A stretch of 64,000 nucleotides of DNA from Candidatus Nitrospira nitrificans (lineage in GTDB: Bacteria > Nitrospirota > Nitrospiria > Nitrospirales > Nitrospiraceae), in the NCBI RefSeq assembly GCF_001458775.1, contig NZ_CZPZ01000009.1, forward strand, positions 42,272 to 106,271, in the 5' to 3' direction. A model generated the notes under the pieces. It was not told where the DNA came from, did not search any database, and was given only the letters and a program-made list of their open reading frames with translations. Each line of letters begins with the position of its first letter. Position 1 is the stretch's first letter. Shown here piece after piece: positions 59,166-64,000 of the stretch. The position numbers were made by a program, and so were the translations under genes.

Positions 59166-62100
59166 ATGTTCTTGTCACGTCGACAGTTTTTGAAGGTCTC
59201 TGCCGGCACTGTCGCTGCCGCAGCCGTGGCGGACAAAGTCCTGGCATTGACGGCGCTCCAGCCGGTCATTGAGGTCGGCAACCCGCTGGGGGACTATCCG
59301 GACCGATCGTGGGAGCGGGTATACCATGATCAATATCGCTACGATTCATCCTTTACATGGGTCTGCTCACCCAATGACACCCATGCCTGCCGTGTGCGCG
59401 CCTTCGTTCGCAACGGAGTGGTCATGCGCGTGGAGCAAAACTACGACCACCAGACCTATGAAGATCTGTATGGAAACCGGGGCACGTTCGCTCACAACCC
59501 GCGTATGTGTCTGAAAGGATTCACCTTCCATCGTCGCGTCTATGGACCGTATCGCTTAAAGGGCCCCTTGATGCGGAAGGGGTGGAAACAATGGGCCGAC
59601 GACGGATCCCCGGAGTTAACCCCCGAAGCCAAGCGCAAATATAAGTTTGACAGTCGTTTTTTAGACGATATGCTTCGCGTTTCCTGGGATACGGCCTTTA
59701 CCTATGCCGCCAAGGCCATGATTGTGATTGCCACGCGGTATAGTGGCGAGGCCGGCGCGCGACGCCTTCGCGAGCAGGGTTATGCGCCGGAGATGATTGA
59801 AATGATGAAGGGCGCTGGAGTGCGCTGCTTCAAGCACCGGGCAGGCATGCCCATTCTCGGGTTCATCGGCAAACACTCCAACACCCGTTTCAACAACAGC
59901 GTCCTGCCGTTGCTGGATACATGGATACGCAAGGTCGGGCCGGACCAAGCGCAAGGCGGTCGGTATTGGAACAATTACACCTGGCATGGGGACCAAGATC
60001 CCTCACAGCCGTTTTGGAACGGCACGCAAAACTGCGACGTTGACTTGAGCGATATGCGCTTCACGAAGTTCAACACGAGCTGGGGCAAGAATTTCGTCGA
60101 GAACAAGATGCCGGAAGCGCACTGGAAGCTCGAATCGATCGAGCGCGGCGCGCGCATCGCGGTGATCACTCCGGAGTACAATCCGACGGCCCAGCGAGCC
60201 GACTACTGGATTCCCCTTCGCCCGCAATCGGACGGGGCGTTGTTCCTCGGGGCCTGCAAAATCATTCTCGATGAGAACATGCAGGACATCGACTATCTCA
60301 AGCAGTTCACGGATATGCCCCTGTTGGTCCGCACGGATACTCTCCAGTATCTGGACCCACGGGATGTGATCCAGGATTATAAATTCCCTGATTTCTCACA
60401 CAGTTATTCCGGCCGGATCCAAGCGTTGAAGCCGGAATACATCGAACGGCTAGGCGGTTTCATGGTGTGGGACATGGCCAAGAAGCAGGCCGTCCCGCTT
60501 CATCGTGAGCAGGTCGGCTGGCATTTCGATAAGAGCGGGATTGAGCCGGCCTTGACGGGTACCTATCGAGTCAAGCTGCTGAACGGACGCGAAATCGACG
60601 CGCTGCCCATCTACCAGCTGTACCTGATCCACCTCCAAGACTACGATCTCGATACCACGCATCAGATCACCCGCTCTCCCAAGGATCTCCTGGTCCGCTG
60701 GGCGCGCGACTCGGGCACCATTAAACCAGCCGCGATCCACAACGGCGAAGGAGTCTGTCACTATTTCCATATGACGGCGAACGGGCGGGCGGCTGCCCTT
60801 GTCCTGACCTTGACCGGCAATATCGGCAAGTTCGGCTCCGGTTGCCATACCTGGTCCGGCAATTACAAGGTGGGAATTTGGAATGCGACGCCCTGGTCTG
60901 GCGTCGGTGGCGGCGTACACTTATCGGAAGATCCCTGGCACATCAATTTGGACGCCAATGCCCATGGGAAAGAAATCAAGTACAGGAACTACTATTACGG
61001 CGAAGAGCCTGCGTACTGGAATCACGGGGATACCGCGTTGATTGTCAATACGCCGAAGTATGGACGCAAGGTCTTCACCGGCCAGGCCGACATAGCCGAC
61101 GCCGAGCAAGTTCCGTTGGGTCGTCAACGTCAACCTGTTGAACAACGCCAAGCACCATTACGATATGGTGCGGAACGTCGACCCCAACATCGAATGTCTC
61201 ATCACCCAGGACATCGAAATGACGTCCGACGTCAACCACGCCGACATCGCCTTTGCCGTGAACTCCTGGATGGAATTCACCTATCCGGAAATGACGGCCA
61301 CCGTGTCGAATCCGTGGGTGCAGATTTGGAAGGGTGGGATCAGGCCGCTGTACGACACGCGGAACGATGCAGATACGTTTGCGGGGGTGGCGGCAAAACT
61401 CGCCGAGATCACGGGCGAGAAACGAATGAGAGACGTCTTCCACTTTGTCTATGAGAATCGCGTGGACGTGTATGCACAACGCCTCCTTGACGCATCCAGC
61501 ACGTTTTACGGCTACAGTGCCGATGTGCTCTTGAAGTCGGAAAAGGGCTGGATGGTGATGGTCAGGACCTATCCGCGACATCCACTCTGGGAGGAGACCA
61601 ACGAGTCGAAGCCGATGTGGACCAGATCAGGGCGCATCGAGAGCTATCGTATCGAACCGGAAGCCATCGAGTACGGCGAAAACTTTATCTCCCATCGGGA
61701 AGGTCCGGAGGCGACGCCCTACTTGCCGAACGCGATCTTCACGACGAACCCCTACGTTCGGCCGGACGACTATGGCATTCCGATTGCGGCCCAACATCAC
61801 GACGACAAAATGATTAGGAACATCAAGCTTGCGTGGCAGGAAATCAAACGCCACAGCAATCCCTTGTGGGAGAAGGGGTACCAGTTCTACTGCGTGACCC
61901 CGAAAACGCGCCATCGCGTGCACAGTCAGTGGTCGGTGAACGACTGGGTGCAGATTTACGAGTCCAACTTCGGCGATCCGTACCGGATGGACAAGCGAAC
62001 GCCGGGGGTCGGCGAACATCAGGTGCATATCAATCCTCAAGCGGCCAAAGATCGTGGGATCAACGACGGGGACTATGTCTACATCGACGGGAATCCGGTG

Positions 62101-62604
62101 GACCGGCCTTACCGCGGGTGGAAACCCAGCGATCCCTACTACAAGGTCGCGCGGTTGATGATTCGCGCGAAGTACAATCCGGCCTATCCGTACCACGTCA
62201 CGATGGCCAAGCATGCGCCCTATGTGTCGACCGCGAAGTCCGTCAAGGGCCATGAAACCCGGCCGGATGGGCGCGCGATCGCGATCGACACCGGGTATCA
62301 GTCGAACTTCCGGTATGGCGCGCAGCAGTCCTTTACGCGCAGCTGGCTGATGCCGATGCATCAAACCGACTCGCTCCCCGGTAAATCTGCAAACGGGCTG
62401 AAGTTTAAGTGGGGGTTTGAAATCGATCACCACGCGGTCAATACGGTGCCGAAGGAATGTCTCATCCGGATCACCAAGGCGGAAGACGGCGGCATCGGGG
62501 CCCGTGGGCCGTGGGAACCGGTCCGGACGGGGTTCACGCCGGGGCAAGAAAACGAGTTCATGATCAAGTGGCTCAAGGGCGAACATATCAAGATTAAAGT
62601 CTGA
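59166..62604 (+). pseudogene. nxrA: Nitrite oxidoreductase alpha subunit NxrA, interrupted by a frameshift
   Basis: Full-length NxrA of Nitrospira type (about 1145 residues when restored), the molybdenum bis-MGD subunit oxidising nitrite to nitrate. The N-terminus SRRQFLKVSAGTVAAAAV is a twin-arginine signal, so the enzyme is exported folded. VCSPNDTHACRVRAF (about 62-76) and NPRMCLKG carry the first Fe-S ligands. The frame of residues 1-644 breaks after KVFTGQAD; deleting base A at 61094 gives GQADMPTPSKFRWVVNVNLL and restores the reading frame through to the normal stop at 62604. As written the DNA would encode two pieces (59166-61454 and the part after 61096), so the copy is either a pseudogene or carries a sequencing error. 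Followed by nxrB 106 nt downstream. Confidence 0.9.
61094..61094 (+). other. Frameshift site in nxrA (one inserted A)
   Basis: The sequence reads GGCCAGGCCGACATAGCCGA. Removing the A at 61094 makes the codons GGC CAG GCC GAC ATG CCG ACG CCG AGC AAG, restoring the family sequence; otherwise the frame-1 reading meets TAG at 61093. The site is not a homopolymer. Confidence 0.88.
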
Positions 62605-62623
62605 GGAAGACGTGAACCGTGAG

Positions 62624-62674
62624 GCGTGAACCGTGAAGCGCAGGAGTGGGTCTCCAACGGTTCACGATTCACGC
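62624..62674. repeat. Inverted repeat in the nxrA-nxrB spacer
   Basis: GCGTGAACCGTGAAG (62624-62638) pairs with GGTTCACGATTCACGC (62659-62674) with two mismatches, forming a stem-loop of about 15 bp. A further direct copy, CGTGAACCGTGA, precedes it at 62611-62622. It could weaken or tune nxrB expression relative to nxrA, or stabilise the mRNA. Confidence 0.6.
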
Positions 62675-62710
62675 GTAACGAATAACGGTTGCGACTGAAA
62701 GGAGCACACG

Positions 62711-64000
62711 ATGCCGGAAGTCTATAATTGGCAGCTGGGCCGCAAGATGTTGTATCCCTACGAGGAACGGCATCCGAAGTGGCAGTTTGCCTTTGTCTTC
62801 AACATCAATCGCTGTTTAGCCTGTCAGACCTGCAGCATGGCGGATAAGTCGACCTGGCTCTTTTCCAAAGGGCAGGAATACATGTGGTGGAACAACGTGG
62901 AAACCAAGCCCTATGGCGGGTATCCCCAGTTCTACGACGTCAAGATCACGCAGTTGATCGAGCAGGTGAATCCGGGGGGGCAAGTCTGGAACGTTCGGGT
63001 GGGGCGGAAACACCATGCGCCCTACGGCGTCTTTGAAGGGATGACCATTTTTGATGCCGGGGCCAAAGTGGGCCAGGCCGCCATCGGCTACATTCCGACG
63101 GACCAGGAGTGGCGGTTCGTCAACATCTACGAAGACACGGCCACCTCGATGCGAGCGTTGGTCGAAGGCATCGACAAGACCGGCTTCTCGCGGGATGAGC
63201 CGTGGAAAATGACCGGGAGCAGCTTGCCGGAGCACGAGACCTTCTTCTTCTATCTCCAGCGGATTTGCAATCACTGCACCTATCCGGGGTGCTTGGCGGC
63301 CTGCCCCCGCAAGGCCATTTACAAGCGGCCGGAGGACGGCATCGTCCTCATCGATCAGAACCGGTGCCGGGGCTACAAGAAGTGCGTCGAGCAGTGTCCC
63401 TACAAGAAGCCGATGTATCGCGGGACGACGCGGGTGAGCGAGAAGTGTATCGCCTGTTATCCCCGGATCGAGGGCAAGGATCCGCTGACCGGCGGCGAGC
63501 CGATGGAGACGCGCTGTATGGCCGCCTGTGTCGGCAAGATTCGCATGCAGAGCTTGATGCGGATCGGCGAGGACGGCTTGTGGGCGGAAGATCGGTGGCA
63601 TCCGCTGTACTACGCCATTCGGGTAGAGCAAGTCGCCTTGCCGCTGTACCCGCAATGGGGCACCGAGCCCAATGGCTTCTACATCCCCCCCCGGCATTCC
63701 CCGCGGGGCTATGCCCGGCAGATGTTCGGGCCCGGCGTGGACAATGCCATTGAGAAATACTTGGTCCCCAGTCGCGAACTGTTGGCCGTGCTGCAGCTCT
63801 GGCGGGCCAGTCAGCAGATTGTGTTCCGCTACGATGTCATCCCGGGGCCCAAAGTCTTTGAAACGCAGATCCACGGGAAGCGGTTCGAAATGTACAACGA
63901 CACCGTCTTGGGCTTCAATAAGTCGGGCAAGGAAGTGGCCCGGATTCAGGTCGAAGAGCCGATCTACATCCGGCCGGCTGAACGGGTCACCTGGTTATAA
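62711..64000 (+). CDS. nxrB: Nitrite oxidoreductase beta subunit NxrB
   Basis: A complete 429-aa subunit whose stop codon is the last three bases of the window. It carries four ferredoxin-type Cys clusters: CLACQTC (about 35-41), CNHCTYPGCLAACP (about 186-199), CRGYKKCVEQCPYK (about 221-234), and CIACYP together with CMAACVGK (about 246-275), holding three [4Fe-4S] and one [3Fe-4S] centres that pass electrons from NxrA. There is no signal peptide, which fits export as a complex with NxrA by the Tat path. AAAGGAG lies 6 nt before the ATG. The N-terminal EVYNWQLGRKMLYPYEE is typical of Nitrospira NxrB. Confidence 0.96.
   Translation: MPEVYNWQLGRKMLYPYEERHPKWQFAFVFNINRCLACQTCSMADKSTWLFSKGQEYMWWNNVETKPYGGYPQFYDVKITQLIEQVNPGGQVWNVRVGRKHHAPYGVFEGMTIFDAGAKVGQAAIGYIPTDQEWRFVNIYEDTATSMRALVEGIDKTGFSRDEPWKMTGSSLPEHETFFFYLQRICNHCTYPGCLAACPRKAIYKRPEDGIVLIDQNRCRGYKKCVEQCPYKKPMYRGTTRVSEKCIACYPRIEGKDPLTGGEPMETRCMAACVGKIRMQSLMRIGEDGLWAEDRWHPLYYAIRVEQVALPLYPQWGTEPNGFYIPPRHSPRGYARQMFGPGVDNAIEKYLVPSRELLAVLQLWRASQQIVFRYDVIPGPKVFETQIHGKRFEMYNDTVLGFNKSGKEVARIQVEEPIYIRPAERVTWL

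Noticed and set aside
61080..61130. Programmed ribosomal frameshift in nxrA
   Set aside because: No slippery heptamer or downstream pseudoknot is apparent, and other nxrA genes known to me read through in one frame.
61627..62586. Long minus-strand frame (319 aa) in nxrA
   Set aside because: Antisense to a clearly coding, conserved NxrA region; the frame has no recognisable family and arises from GC-rich third positions.
62816..63874. Minus-strand frame (352 aa) opposite nxrB
   Set aside because: Antisense to the conserved four-cluster NxrB; no similarity and no ribosome site.
1..64000. CRISPR array or rRNA operon
   Set aside because: No regularly spaced direct repeats of CRISPR length and no rRNA-like sequence were seen anywhere in the window.

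Overview
The window is from a nitrite-oxidising bacterium of the genus Nitrospira. The right end carries nitrite oxidoreductase genes of the periplasmic Nitrospira type: an alpha subunit with a twin-arginine signal, followed by a four-[Fe-S]-cluster beta subunit. The rest of the gene content fits: moderately high GC, an alginate-export-type porin, TatA-family proteins and PilZ and bactofilin proteins. No species can be named from the sequence alone.

Layout. (1) Positions 1 to about 7250 are the end of an integrated island. It holds the tail of a PD-(D/E)XK (DUF4420-like) protein, an AIPR protein, an unknown 137-aa protein, a Dcm-like cytosine-5 methyltransferase and a convergent Vsr endonuclease. 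These are followed by a decayed secreted repeat protein and a P4-type tyrosine integrase. The island ends in a 50-nt copy of the 3' half of tRNA-Lys(CTT), which marks the attachment site. The left part of the defence system lies outside the window. (2) 7250-30300 is backbone: cytochrome P450, YihY/BrkB protein, cytochrome c, DUF1264 lipoprotein, RicT, EVE protein, YkgJ protein, ThrH, porin, two TatA-type genes and mnmA. Two bactofilins follow, then the classic origin-proximal block parB-parA-rsmG-mnmG-mnmE-yidC-yidD-rnpA-rpmH with two perfect parS palindromes. (3) 30700-33900 is a lipoprotein and three L,D-transpeptidase-like genes in tandem. (4) 33900-36500 is a genetic scrapyard: an IS transposase with an altered catalytic triad, two broken YD-repeat (RHS) genes, and an MNT antitoxin joined to the C-terminal stump of its HEPN toxin. 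(5) 36600-43560 is a tightly coupled sugar-phosphate operon (pgi-pgl-glk-rpiA) followed by an M1 aminopeptidase. (6) 43600-58400 holds a quinone/tocopherol-type methyltransferase, a PilZ protein, a tesA/ybbA/ybbP-like cluster, a SWIM zinc-finger protein, a ChaN-like lipoprotein and a MoxR-DUF58-transglutaminase operon. (7) 58500-64000 is tRNA-Gly(GCC), an AT-rich leader, and nxrA-nxrB.

The most striking points are a one-base insertion that splits nxrA into two frames, the partly visible AIPR/DUF4420/Dcm/Vsr defence operon with an unknown small protein, and a MITE-like repeat present in two diverged copies. Also notable are the broken MNT/HEPN and RHS genes, and parS sites placed at the start of rsmG and just upstream of parA.
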